A DNA stretch of 64,000 bases from assembly GCA_029582165.1 (NCBI GenBank), contig CM055892.1:11946754-12010753 (forward strand). The letters are read 5' to 3'. Every line of letters starts with the position of its first letter. The first letter of the stretch is position 1. This stretch comes from Portulaca oleracea. Its lineage: Eukaryota > Streptophyta > Magnoliopsida > Caryophyllales > Portulacaceae. Positions 35,322 through 46,945 of this stretch are shown here, piece after piece. Under the pieces are notes generated by a model. It did not search any database and was not told the DNA's origin. It worked only from the letters and a program-made list of their open reading frames with translations. Both the position numbers and the translations under genes were made by a program.

Positions 35322-36147
35322 TTGTGTAGATAGTTGCCTAATCGACCAAGTTAATCGTTTAGAAGCGGCCGATATGAACGATAATAGGCCTTAAGTTGGC
35401 TGGTTGCCATGATTTATCTCTATTAAACCCCTCTTTTGAATGAGAAAGTGATCTCCTTACTTTGTTACACGCCTATTTTTGTTCATTTCTTTGCTAAAGT
35501 CGGTTGATCTTAGTAAGTCTAATGCTCTTGCTCGTACCTAATAAACCTGTTAATGTCGGCAAACCAACAAGGATTGGCATGAGTGGGCAGCGCTCATGCC
35601 CTTTAAGTACTTCGTTTACGTACGGAGCAACCCGAGTCGGTAGGGTAACCCCTTTTCGGAGGGCCGTGCAAATTCCCGAAAAACTGACCCCAAAAATCCT
35701 AAAAATATGAAAATCTCGAAATCCGTTGGTCTACAACGTGGCTAGGCGTAGGGGGTAGCGGCCCTTCATCCGTTAAGCACAATGTTTACGTATGGAGCAT
35801 AGCCACGCTGGAAAAGTAACCCCCTTAATGGGTTGCACATCGATCTCGAAACATACTGACACTCAAAACTTCGAGAAGTTCATTAAAGTTGTGAAACCCT
35901 TTTCTATGTTTCCTACGGCCATCACAAAGCCAAGGGCGACACCAATAGATTTGGGTGACACTTAATTGGAAATTGACAAATAAATCTGTGCTTGAGCGTG
36001 AAAACTTCTTCGGTCGATCGACCTAAGCTAGAAAAGTCCGATTAGAGGCCGACTTGCACTCGTGCACAAGGTTTTCTCTCATCATGAAATTGTTAGGGGT
36101 TGAAAATCTCAAGGATTAGCAATCTTCCGACTAGGTGTCCTTATCAC
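35322..36147 (+). mobile_element. internal non-coding part of the same retroelement
   Basis: No coding is visible. Two related blocks, TTTACGTACGGAGCAACCCG (about 35,608) and TTTACGTATGGAGCATAGCC (about 35,785), are each followed by GTAACCCC.TT, indicating an old internal duplication about 180 bp apart. The stretch ends at a CACTA terminus. Confidence 0.4.
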
Positions 36148-36420
36148 TACAAAAAAAATGGGCTTTTACCAACAGTTAAGTACCATCAGATTTTTTTCTG
36201 TTGGTAAAAGCATTGTTTTACCAACAAATAAACTTTCTGTTGGTATTATAAATATATTACCATCACTAGTTTTATCTGTTGGTAATATAAAACTTTTACC
36301 AACAGATATAAATTACTCTGTTACTAATAAGATTATATTAACAACAATTGATGTATCTGATGGTAATAATTATAGATATTACCAACATTTTATATATGTT
36401 GTTGGTATTGATTAAGGAAA
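36148..36420. mobile_element. CACTA transposon terminus with subterminal repeats
   Basis: CACTACAAAAAAAATGGGCT at 36,148 is a canonical CACTA terminal sequence. It is followed by a run of short repeats in both orientations of the type TTACCAACAGA and TCTGTTGGTAA (at least eight). The opposite terminus is not found before 38,060, so the element is truncated or very short. Confidence 0.75.
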
Positions 36421-36570
36421 AGAAGACAAATTTTACTTAAATTTTTTGCAAGTTGGGAGGGAATCATGGAAATGTAATCTAGGGTTAGTCAAACTCCTTC
36501 ACACTCCCCCAGTCCCCCCACATCATCACTCCATTTTTGCTCCCTCTTCTTCTTCTTTGATACCTCCAAT

Positions 36571-37050
36571 GGTGTCTCTCTCGAAACTTGCTATCCCCAA
36601 CTCCCCCTCCCTCTCCCCCTCCGTCTCCTTCTCCACCTCCATCTGCTCCTTCCAATGGCGCCTCTCAGCCGCCCTCGCCGGAGACCCGCCGTAGTTCAGG
36701 CCAAAATCAGGGAGATCTTCATGCCCGCCCTGAGCTCCACCATGACCGAAGGTAAGATCGACTCCTGGGTGAAATTCGAGGGCGATGTCCTCTCCAAAGG
36801 CGAATCCATCATTGTTGTTGAGTCCGACAAGGCAGACAGAGACGTCGAGACTTTTTACGACGACATTCTCGCCGCCATCGCCGCCGAATCGCTGCGCCGT
36901 CGAACTCCGATCGGCTTGTTGGCTGAGTCCGAGGAAGAAATCGTCGGAGCTAAGGCTAAGGCTCAATCCGCTCAAGTCCGCCGTCTTTGAAGGCCGAAAC
37001 CCTGCTCCGGCGACCGTGGCAGCTCGGCCGCCAGTGGCATGCCTTCGATC
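36571..37050 (+). pseudogene. plastid pyruvate dehydrogenase E2 (dihydrolipoyl acetyltransferase) fragment
   Basis: A transit-peptide-like Ser-rich stretch (MVSLSKLAIPNSPSLSPSVS) is in one frame. After a frameshift near 36,655-36,690 comes a clear lipoyl domain: KIREIFMPALSSTMTEGKID, GDVLSKGESIIVVESDKADR, DVETFYDDILAAI. The lipoyl-lysine motif ESDKAD is kept, and the next residue, normally Met in these proteins, is Arg. The domain then loses the expected Gly/Ala-Pro turn, and frame breaks follow near 36,975. The subunit-binding and catalytic domains are absent. In the plastid this enzyme makes acetyl-CoA; this copy cannot. It lies 150 bp inside a CACTA terminus, which suggests transposon capture. 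Confidence 0.75.
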
Positions 37051-38059
37051 CCGGCTCGGTGGAAGGGTGAGTATGAATCGGGCCTCCAATTCTGCCCCAA
37101 CATCTACAACAAAAAGCTAATCGAAGCTACTTATCGTGTTGCCCCGATTTCATTCGGTTCTGAGGTAATTTAGGGTTTTCAGTGTTTATGTGTGTTTTAT
37201 TTTCCTGGTGCGATTTTAGGGTTCGATCTACTATATTTTTGGGCGAAATTAGGATTTAGATTGAGTTTGTGGTTGTTTTAATTACAAACTATGATTCTGA
37301 GTTTAATGAATCAGGATTGCCATTCAATCTCCACGTCTAATGCCTGAAATTTACTCGTCGATCCGAACTAAGAGACGCCCAAGCGGAGTTCTTTATCCTT
37401 TGAGGGACGTGCGTCCATTCTAGAGACTCCGAAGAAGATCGTCGTCCACAATCCGCCGCTGAACCGCCCCCAGTCAGTTCGACAAGTCCCCCGTTCAAGT
37501 TCCAGTTTGGGTTCAAGTTCAAGCCGTTGAAGACTTATCCTCTGAGATACTACTACCCAGCTAGAATTGGACTCGCTTTGTCTTTTTCAGATTCTTTACT
37601 TCTGACCTTCTATCTATGGCTGACTTTGTTTTTTTTTTTTTTTTTTGTATTCCGGGGTTTTGTTGGGCAGTTCATGCGAGTGTGGATGAGTTTATGGTGA
37701 ATTGGTTGGGTTGAATCAGTTCAAGTTCAGTAGGCATTTGATGATTATTATGAAGCTAAAGGACTGGTAAAATACGATTTGCACCCTTTTCTGCAATTTT
37801 TCTTACAATTTTTCCGTTTAAGATTATGATTATTGCAAAGTTAGAAAGAATTTTGTTGTGACGTTTGTTTTGTGGGATCTTAGTGTGTGCGAATTTTGAT
37901 GCTGGTTACAATCTTTCCATAGTTCCTAGATGTGTTAGGGTGGTGGGATATCGGTTAGTAATAATATTGTTTCTTCTCTTAGCCGTATGATTTGAAGGAG
38001 GAAACTTGCAGAACGCTTTGGATGGGCTCGTTGACTTGGCGTATGATGTTGTTGAGACT
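37051..38059. other. unassigned, possible further captured fragments
   Basis: Coding-like patches with donor-like ends are present (for example ...TTCGGTTCTGAG|GTAATT at about 37,164, and around 37,420-37,510), but no protein family is recognised and no frame is long. The intervening sequence looks intronic (T-rich). Confidence 0.3.
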
Positions 38060-38655
38060 AAATGTTTGGGGAGTTGGAGTTTCACAGCTCAACTGGTCTT
38101 AATGCCATACGGATTTTACGGGACCCTTAGGAGCACGTAAATCGGCGGTATTAGGTTTTTTCTTTTAAACCACAAAAAATAACCCATGGGATACCGGACC
38201 GGCCATACTCAATTGGTGCACTTACACCAAGAGAGCCTTGGTCACCACATCCACTCATGCATCACTCTATGAGGTCTCCACACGAGCCTCCAAGAGCAAC
38301 ACCCCACACATTCAAGTTGCCTTTACAACAAGAATGCACCGGGGCGAGTACATGAGCCGCTAAGCCTTATCTAGCCAATAAACCCTTTTATACATAGAGC
38401 CTTGGTTTAGGATACCCTTTGTTCATATGTATGCTACGTACTATGTGTTTTAATTCGTTGTAAAGAGTCGACCCAAGTTTAGGTGTGTTGTTCTAGTCCG
38501 CATAGTAGTCATTGGGCTAAGAAGAGTTATGCTAATCAACTAAGTTAATTGACCTCAAAAATTATGGTTAACCTAGTGGCTGGGCCCATTTATATATAAA
38601 GGTTAATTTTCTTGGTTCATAAAGTAAACTCAACTCGCCTTTGATGATTCTATAC
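38060..38655 (+). mobile_element. Tat-like leader fragment, left of the CACTA insertion
   Basis: From about 38,400 it matches 1,218-1,490 (CCTTGGTTTAGGATA, GTAAAGAGTCGACCC, TTGTTCTAGTCC, CGCCTTTGATGAT). The match stops where CACTA-type subterminal repeats begin. Together with the Tat gag at 45,830 this suggests one Tat element split by the CACTA element. Confidence 0.6.
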
Positions 38656-39248
38656 GGTATCGGTCGCTGCATATCGGTCGCCGACCATTTTTAACCGCCC
38701 AACTGGCAGAATTCATTCGATAACGTTGCACTCTCATTTTCTCTCTCTCCATCTCGCTCGGTCTCTCTCACACGCCGACCCCAACCACCGCCCCAACCAC
38801 CGTCACTCCGGCCACCACCATCGACGCCGGCGGACGCTGCGACCACAGACGACCACCGTGCGCACTTTTCCGGCAACCACCGACTCCAACATCTCCGGCA
38901 ACCACCAATGTGAGTCCGTAATTTATTTTTGTAGTTAAATTGTTGATTTTTAATTGTAAATTTCATATATATTGTTGTATTTGAGTAATTGATTTGAGTA
39001 ATTCTAGTGTGGTTATGGTTTGGAATTCAAATTTAGGGTAGTGTTTAGTGTTAGTCAAGTTTAGGGTTTGAAATTCGATTTAGAATTGTGTTTTGAATGT
39101 AAATTTTTAGGGTGAATTTGAGTGTAAGTAATTAGGGTGAATTCGATCTTAGTGTGGTTATGGTTTGAAATTCAAATATAGAATAGTGTATGCTTTGAAT
39201 GTTAAATTTTTAGGGTTTAAATATAAAATTGTGACTTAATCCCTTACA

Positions 39249-42200
39249 ATGATATGTAAATTGTATGCAGTTAAATACATAAAATGTGAGTACAATCTCC
39301 CAAATAAAGCCGTTGACAGTCTGTTAACCTTAATGAAAGACGTATGTCCCCCTGGCAATGAGATGACAGACACCTACTATCAAGCGAAGAAATTGCTTGT
39401 TGCTTTAGAACTTCCACATGAGAGAATCGACGCGTGTCCCAATGGGTGGTGTTGTTTTGGAAGGAGAAAGCTGATTTAGATAAGTGTGACCACTGCGGAG
39501 CCGATAGGTATGCTAAAACGACGATGCGTGGGAAACGCATTGCACACAAGCAATTGATTTACTTCCCGATCGGGCCAAGGTTGCAAAGATTGTATGCAAC
39601 TAAGACATCTGTGGAGCACATGAGGTGGCACTCAATGAATGCATGTGAAGATGGAACTATGGTTCATCCGTGCGACAGTGAAGCGTGGAAGCATTTCGAT
39701 GCCCTCCATAAGGAATTTGCTTCCGAACCCCGAAACGTACGGTTGGGGCTATGCACAGATGGTTTTGCCCCTTTCGGCAGTTTCGGTCAGACGTATTCAT
39801 GTTGGCCGGTGATTGCAACTCCATATAATTTGCCGCCTTGGTTGTGCATGAAGAAACAATACTTGTTTCTGACCCTGTTAATTCCTGGGCCGAAAAGTCC
39901 AAAGGGCAATCTTGATGTCTACTTGCAACCATTAATCGATGAGTTGAAACAATTATGGGAGGTTGGAATTGACACGTATGATGTCTCCAAGAAGCAAAAT
40001 TTTAAAATGAAGGCATCCGTGTTGTGGACCATAAGCGATTTTCCGGCATACGGAATGCTTTCTGGTTGGACCACAGCTGGGAAAATGTCTTGTCCGTACT
40101 GTATGGAGAACACAAAGGCTAGATGGTTACAACATGGTAGGAAACATTCTTGGTTCGATTGTCATAGACAATTTCTCCCAGAGAACCATCCATTTCGAAA
40201 AAACAAGAGTGCTTTCTCAAAGAATAAAGAAGAAAATTCACCTCCACCCCCTCGATTGAACGGGGAACAAATTTGGGATCGTGCATGTAATTTCCCGAGC
40301 TCCACGGAACAACATAACCGTGTTGATGGGTATTTAGAGTCTCACAATTGGAACAAGAGAAGCATATTTTGGGAGTTGCCGTATTGGAAAGATCTTAAAA
40401 TTCGACACAACTTGGATGTCATGCATGTTGAGAAGAATGTATTTGATCAAGTGCTGAATACAATCATGAGTGTTAAAGGCAAGACGAAGGATGATAAGAA
40501 CTCGCGTAGGGACCAAGCCACCCATTGCAAGCGTCGTCAGCTAAACATTCAAGAAACTCATCACCAAGATGGGACTAGCACCGAAACTATGCCGAACGCT
40601 CCCTATCAAATGGGTAAAGAAGAAGTTAAGCCTTATTTGAGTGGGTGAAAGGGCTCAAACTCCCTGATGGCTATGCGAGCAATCTGAGCAGATGTGTCGA
40701 TCCCTAATATTCAATGTTGCAGGGTTTGAAGAGCCATGATTGTCATGTTTTCATGGAGAGGTTGTTACCAATTGCAACCAGGGAGCTACTTCCTCAAAAA
40801 GTTTGGAAACCATTGACTGAACTCAGCCAGTTCTTTAGAGATTTATGTGCTTCTAATGTAAATGTGAGTGACATGATCTGGTTAGAGAGAAACATACCGG
40901 AAATTCTATGCAAGTTGGAAATGATATTTCCCCCTGCCTTCTTAAATGTCATGGAACACCTTCCAGTACATCTTCCTTATGAAGCAGCGATGGGAGGACC
41001 TGTGCAGTATAGGTGGATGTATCCTTTTGAAAGGTACAACAAACTTACATATCTTTCATAGTTACTATGAGATGAATTATATGTATTTTAAGGAAACATC
41101 AATGTTTGTTACTTGTAAAATATTGTAGATTCTTGCACCACTTAAAGAAAAAAGTGGGGAACAAGGCACGAGTAGAATCGTCTATTTGCAATGCATACCT
41201 AACAGAGGAGATAGCAAACTTCTGTGATGCATATTTTGCCCCCGAAGTTCAAACAAAGTCTAGGGAACTTAAAAGAAATGCATGCCCTGATGTGAAGCAC
41301 GTTAACGATGTTAACGAACCACTCCCTGATGTGTTTTCCTCAAACATTAAATATGCGCCTAGTGAGGGTCGAAAGAGGTTCCTCAACCAACAAGAGTTTG
41401 TTGCGGCGCATGCATATGTTCTTTCAAATAGTGAGTTGTTGGAAAAGTATGAAAGGTATGTACGATTGCACGCCGCTATGTGTATGTACATGCTCAATGT
41501 AACTAATTACCTAGTTAACACCTTAAATTATTTGTTGGAAGGTAATTTGAAGAAGACATGTGCCTATCACATCCACGCACACAAATAGGGGATTTGTGGA
41601 GCAAATTTGGCAAACAATTTCCCGAATGGTTTAAACGAAAGGTGATCGATCAAGTTTGATTGAATTAGTAAGATTCTAGTTCAACTATCATAATGTTGTC
41701 GACTTAAAGTTGACGACTTTGCTAAAATTATATTGTGTAGGCTATCAATTCAATGAAACAGATGATTTCATTCGAGCGTTAGCCTACGGTCCCAACAAAA
41801 ATGTGCGTTGGTGGAACCATTACTACATTAACAACTACAATTTCCAAGTTCAACGGCAAGGAAAGTCGAACGCCAACTCTGGGGTATATGTCAAAGGAAT
41901 GCACGGCGTAGACTTCTACGGGACGCTCCAAGAAGTGATTCAGTTGGAATACTTAGGAAAATTTGGCAATTACAAAGTTATTTTATTCAAAGTTGATTGG
42001 TTTGACTCCGTCCATGGTTTGAACAAACATGAGCATTACAATCTCGTGGATGTGAACCACACAAAACGATATCGAGTATATGAACCATTCGTGCTGGCAT
42101 CCCAAGCAATGCAAGTGTTTTATACTCGTTATCCTAGTGTAAGGCGAGAAAGAAACCAATGGTGGGCGACACTCATCATAAAGTCGAGGTCAACGATTGA

Positions 42201-42435
42201 CGGCATTGATGATGCCGCATATCAAGAAGATAGCTCTGAAAATGTTCCAACACTATCTGGCATTGATGAGGACCAAATTGAAGATCGAGATGACTTAAGT
42301 GATGAGGAAGCCATGAACGTTAATGCTAATGAATCCATTATGGGGGAAGAGGGAGTGGGAATAGAGGAGGATAATATGTTAGACCCTATTTGTACCGAGA
42401 TTATTAGTAGTGAGGATGAAGAGGAGTATGAGTAG
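39249..42435 (+). pseudogene. CACTA TNP2-like transposase (Transposase_21, DUF4218, DUF4216)
   Basis: N-terminal part: LLVALELPHERIDACPNG at about 39,395, then a frame break near 39,448 and LFWKEKADLDKCDHCGADRY. Transposase_21 core: NVRLGLCTDGFAPFGSFGQT at about 39,735, LFLTLLIPGPKSPKGNLDVY at about 39,866, CPYCMENTKARWLQHGRKHS at about 40,092 and HNLDVMHVEKNVFDQVLNTI at about 40,408. After a break at about 40,648, DUF4218: GLKSHDCHVFMERLLPIATR to MEHLPVHLPYEAAMGGPVQYRW-like text (40,714-41,061). Then an exon at 41,130-41,500. DUF4216: GKFGNYKVILFKVDWFDSVH at about 41,956, ending in an acidic tail at 42,435. The protein cuts and joins CACTA ends in related elements. This copy has frame breaks but may be only slightly damaged, since some gaps are plausible introns. 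Confidence 0.85.
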
Positions 42436-42619
42436 TGAATTCTATTATCTTGTCAATGTAGATTACTAGTCATTGAACTTTTATTATATTCACAACTTGG
42501 TTCAGATTTTTCATGTACTTGGTTGAAGCCAATGCATTCTACTCGTACGCATGCCTTTATATATATATATATATATAAATATAAAAGTTTGGAACTAACT
42601 TGTGTTTTGATTTTACCTG

Positions 42620-45045
42620 ATATTAACTATTATATTAGGGGGAGACAGCCACATAGTATTTGGCAAAGAGCAGCTCCGATCGACCCTGCTCTATACCCCA
42701 ACCGTACACGACTTGAGCGGGGGGAGGATTGGTAAGATTATCACATAAAATCCTATGTACATTTATTTAGAATTGGTTTTATTAACTTTATTTGTTTTTT
42801 TCGTAACGATTGCATAAGTTCGCCGATACCCTTTTGACACGGTTTGTTGGAGGGCAAGTTCGTTCCCACCCAAATCCGAAGCCTCCTTCCACATGGCCCA
42901 AAGAAGAGAAAACAACTTTGTGGGAGCAATTCTGTGTAAGTAATTATGCAAATTCGGGTTATTATTTTCTTTTACGGAATAGTCGTTTAACTAATCACCA
43001 ATAAATTACTTTATACAGCGACATTATGTGTGGGATGAAGAACTAACAAGAGATGTGTTTAGTGGGTGACACACCAAATTGTGCGATCGGGCTACTGATA
43101 CGAGGTACAAGGTCAGGACCAAGAAGAGGACGGACCCTGTACCTCACATGAGCGATGAACACCGTGATGCAATAGAGGAGGAATCTCGAACCGAGGATTT
43201 CATTCGGCGGTCCAATGCCGCTAAAGCAAATAGGAACAATGAAAACTCCGCCAATTGCATTACGCACGTTGGCTCGGTTTCGGCAGCAAGTTATATGAAG
43301 AAGAAGGTGAATCCTATACTAGCATAATTAATAAATTAAAGTTATATGTATACATTAACAATTAAGAACTCTCTAAACCATTGTTTGCATTGACTATTTT
43401 AACTTGTAGATGGCTGAGGGGAAATTCATGACCCTGTCTGAAGTCCACGCTCACATTCACTGTGGGCGAGATCCTGCGGGGAATCCAGTGTGGAGTAACC
43501 CACATGATGCCACACTCGATGTAAGTTTCCTTTACACATATTCATAAACTTTAACATGTGTTTTAGATTATATTTGAGCTACGGCGTGTGGCCGTACTTG
43601 TATTATGTGTCTTTTGGATTATGTTTGAACTCCGGCGTGTGGCCGTGCATGTTTAATATATGTGTTTTGGATTGAATTTGAACTCTGGCGTGTGGCCGTG
43701 CATGTTTAAAGTTTCTTTTCGTTTGAATTTGAACTCCGACGTGTGGCCGTACATGTTTTATGCGTGTTTGGAACTTATTTGAACTCTGGCGTGTGGTCGT
43801 GCATGTTTTATGTGTATTTGGATTGTATTTGAACTACGGCGTGTGGCCGTGCATGTTTAAAGTTTGTTTTGGATTGTATTTGAACTACGGCGTGTGGCCG
43901 TTCATGTTTAAAGTGTCTTACGGATTATGTTTGAACTCCGGCGTGTGGCCGTGCATGTTTAAAGTTGTGTTTGGATTGTATTTGAACTACGACGTGTGGC
44001 CGTGCATGTTTAAAGTTTCTTTTCGATTGAACTTGAACTTCGGCGTGTGGCCGTGCATGTTTAAAGTTGTGTTGGATTGTATTTGAACTACGGCGTGTGG
44101 CCGTGCATGTTTAAAGTTGTGTTTGGATTGTATTTGAACTACGGCGTGTGGCCGTGCATGTTTAAAGTTGTGTTTGGATTGTATTTGAACTACGACGTGT
44201 GGCTATGCATGTTTAAAGTTGTGTTTGGATTGTATTTGAACTACGGCGTGTCGCCGTACATGTTTTATGCGTGTTTGGAACTTACTTGAACTCCGGCGTG
44301 TGGCCGTGCATGTTCAAAGTTGTGTTGGATTGTATTTGAACTAGAGCGTTTGGCCGTACATGTTTTATGCGTGTTTGGAACTTATTTGAACTCCGGCGTG
44401 TGGCCGTGCATGTTTTATGTGTATTTGGATTGTATTTGAACTACGGCGTATGGCCGTTCATGTTTAGTATATGTGTTTTGGATTGTATTTGAACTACGGC
44501 GTGTGGCCGTGCATGTTTAAAGTTTGTTTTGGATTGTATTTGAACTCTGCCATGTGGCCGTTCATGTTTAAAGTGTCTTACGGATTATGTTTGAACTCCG
44601 GCGTGTGGCCGTGCATGTTTAAAGTTGTATTTGGATTGTATTTGAACTACGGCGTGTGGCCGTGCATGCTTGCAGGAAACCTTTCGCCAAAAGTGTGAGG
44701 AGCGTGGCATAATGGAGAACTCCCCGGAAGCTAGGGAGTTGTACCTTCAATTGGCAGGGGGTATAAACCCAAAGACCAAGCTGTATATGGTCTTGGGAGT
44801 GCGACCTCGTACTTCTATGATACTCCACCCCCCGCCCAGGGTAGTTCTTCGTCAAGGCATGCGGGCGCAACTCCGTCCACCGATGCCATTGTGCGTGATC
44901 AACTTGCTGCCCACTCATCCGCCCTCTCCCAGCTTCAAAGCCAACTAACACAAGTTTTCCAACATCAACAACAAGGCGGTAGTTCTTCTTCCCCATCTCA
45001 ATATCTGAACTTGTCAGGATCCCCGCAATTCCCTCCCCAACCTTG
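42620..45045 (+). pseudogene. CACTA TNPA-like gene (Transposase_24 type), multi-exon
   Basis: Exons inferred from splice signals: to about 42,733 (LERGEDW then GTAAGA); about 42,820-42,932 (LTRFVGGQVRSHPNPKPP...LWEQFC|GTAAGT); about 43,019-43,308 (RHYVWDEELTRDVFSG, stop TGA, then CDRATDTRYKVRTKK and ASYMKKK|GTGAAT); 43,411-43,520 (MAEGKFMTLSEVHAHIHCGR...TLD|GTAAGT); 44,675-45,045 (ETFRQKCEERGIMENSPEAR, then after a one-base shift near 44,785 text like GSATSYFYDTPPP and a Gln/Ser-rich coiled tail). The TGA in exon 3 probably replaces a Trp codon. The layout matches DNA-binding accessory proteins of plant CACTA elements, which bind the subterminal repeats. The fourth intron is a minisatellite (separate entry). 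Confidence 0.65.
43521..44674 (+). repeat. 22-copy minisatellite filling a TNPA intron
   Basis: Units of 50-52 bp, core TTGAACTACGGCGTGTGGCC then GTGCATGTTTAAAG, are repeated about 22 times from about 43,574 to 44,674. The intron starts CTCGAT|GTAAGTTTCC at 43,521. Its acceptor GCATGCTTGCAG lies inside the last unit, at the position where other units read GCATGTTTAAAG. Translation across it gives a meaningless repeating LYLNYGVWPCMFKV. Confidence 0.9.
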
Positions 45046-45208
45046 AACTTATGAACTTTTAGTTATTATATATATGTGTGGATATTAGAGTATGAAACAT
45101 ATGTATGTATGAAACTTAGTTTATCTATGAAACATATGCATGAATGTTTAGTATTATATATGTTTAATTATGTTATGTATGAAACTGACAGGTGGAAAAA
45201 TACGCAGC

Positions 45209-45319
<111 letters not shown>

Positions 45320-45424
45320 ATTAGATAATATAATAATAGCAGCGACCGATAATTCAACAAATACAGTATGATCAGTACCTAGTCGATATCAATTAAGAAT
45401 TATTTTTAAAAAAAAATATTAAAA

Positions 45425-45800
45425 CTGCGACCGATATGTATCCGTCGCTGCGTAACGGTCACTATTTTGCGACGCATAATTTGCGACTGATACGTATCTG
45501 TCGCTAATCAGCGACTGATAGATAGCGACCGATACTGTATCGGTCGCTGATTAGCGACGGATACGTATCGGTCGCCTTGCCGTTTATCGGTCGCAAGTTT
45601 GGCGACCGATATATATCGGTCGCGCGGTTCGAAAAATGACGGATATACAGCGACCGATACGTATCGGTCGCTGATATCGGTCGCCCGCCCTTTCTTGCGA
45701 CCGATAGAGCCCTATTGCGACCGATATTAACGGTCGTCGATATTAACGGTCGCCCGCCCTTTCATCGATGACCTAACACCAAGGCCACCGCGATATTAAC
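45425..45800. repeat. CACTA subterminal repeats
   Basis: More than fifteen copies of GCGACCGATA / TATCGGTCGC lie in both orientations, several as perfect palindromes (GCGACCGATACGTATCGGTC, about 45,650-45,670). These are the expected binding sites for the element's TNPA-like protein. Confidence 0.8.
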
Positions 45801-45829
45801 GGTCGTCGATATTAACTGTTCCTCAAACT

Positions 45830-46945
45830 GTCCTAGTCAAGGCTGAGTTACGCGATGACCCCGTCATCCAAGACATAAAGGCTCAGCTGAATGTGTTCAA
45901 GGATGCTGTGAGCCAGATGCCAACTTTCACCAATCAGTTCGTCGAGTTCGAACAACCTGCTGAAATCGATGTTAATATAGTAGGAAAGATGGACATTCTG
46001 CTGAAGAAGTTCTATCCATTTGAGAATCTGACCCATCATGTGTGGGAGTTCAACCGAGTGATGCCACTCAGAGGTGTCACCGCTGAGCATTACAAGCAGG
46101 TCTTCCCGTCATCACTGAATGATGAAGCATTGAACTAGTATTATACCCTTCCCTTGGAAGTACGAGGAGATTGGACTGCTTTGCATAAGGCATTTATCGA
46201 ACACTACAGTAAGATCCAGAAAGATAAGGTGACCCTGACAGACATCATGGCTATTCGACAAGGAGAAAACGAGTCGTTCACAGCCTACTAGGAGAGATGG
46301 CATGCTAAGCTGTCTCAAGTGACCAACATTATTCCCACAGAAATGCAGTTGGACACGTTTGACCGTGGTTTGAAACCAAGTATGGCGCAACAATTAGACT
46401 TTCATGTAGTCGAGAGTTTTGAATACCTGAAGAAGTTATGTCCTAAGATAGAGGCACGCAAGGAAAGGACTGTTATATCACAGAATTGGAAAGGCAACAA
46501 TGTGGGGAGAAGGACCACCAGTGCTCCTAAGGTGGCTGAGACAAGCTTTGTACAGAATGTGAATCGTGGTCCGCCCTCGAAGACGACCTACTTCCAATAC
46601 GATTCATATACCCCACTTGACATGACTTATGCCGAACCTTTGGACCGACTACTAAAATCAAACAAGATTCAGTTGCTAGTACCTAGACCTGAACCTAAGA
46701 CTAAGGGATCAGGATGGAATAACAGTGCTTATGGCAAGTACCATCGGACCAGGGGTCATGACACAGAGCGATGCTGGACGCTCAAGAATGAGATTGAAAA
46801 GATGATCCGTTCTAGGGCACTACCAACGCCCAAAGCTGCAAGTAAACCCAATAACAAAAGCACTCCTTTCCCGAATCATGCTATCTTTGTAGGAGAGGGT
46901 ACTTTTGATCCATCCAAGTGCATTGACAGACCTAAAACATATAGG
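45830..46945 (+). pseudogene. Tat-like Ty3/gypsy gag fragment
   Basis: One long frame with in-frame TAG stops at 46,136-46,138 and 46,289-46,291. Landmarks are FYPFENLTHHVWEFNRVMPL, ALHKAFIEHYSKIQKDKVTL, IMAIRQGENESFTAY, FDRGLKPSMAQQLDFHVVES and a zinc-knuckle-like YGKYHRTRGHDTERCWTLKN. The frame is cut at 46,946 by an Athila-like LTR (bases ATAGG precede it). The N-terminal part is missing because the CACTA lies in front. These are structural-protein remnants of a Tat element. Confidence 0.75.

Noticed and set aside
36655..36990. An intact small lipoyl-domain protein gene
   Set aside because: The frame breaks on both sides, the transit peptide is in another frame and the downstream E2 domains are missing; it is better read as a gene fragment.
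43760..44289. Long open frames over the minisatellite
   Set aside because: The translation is a periodic LYLNYGVWPCMFKV caused by the repeat length, not a protein.
43574..44674. CRISPR-like array (regular repeats)
   Set aside because: The units are directly adjacent 50-52 bp repeats without unique spacers and lie in an intron of a plant transposon gene.
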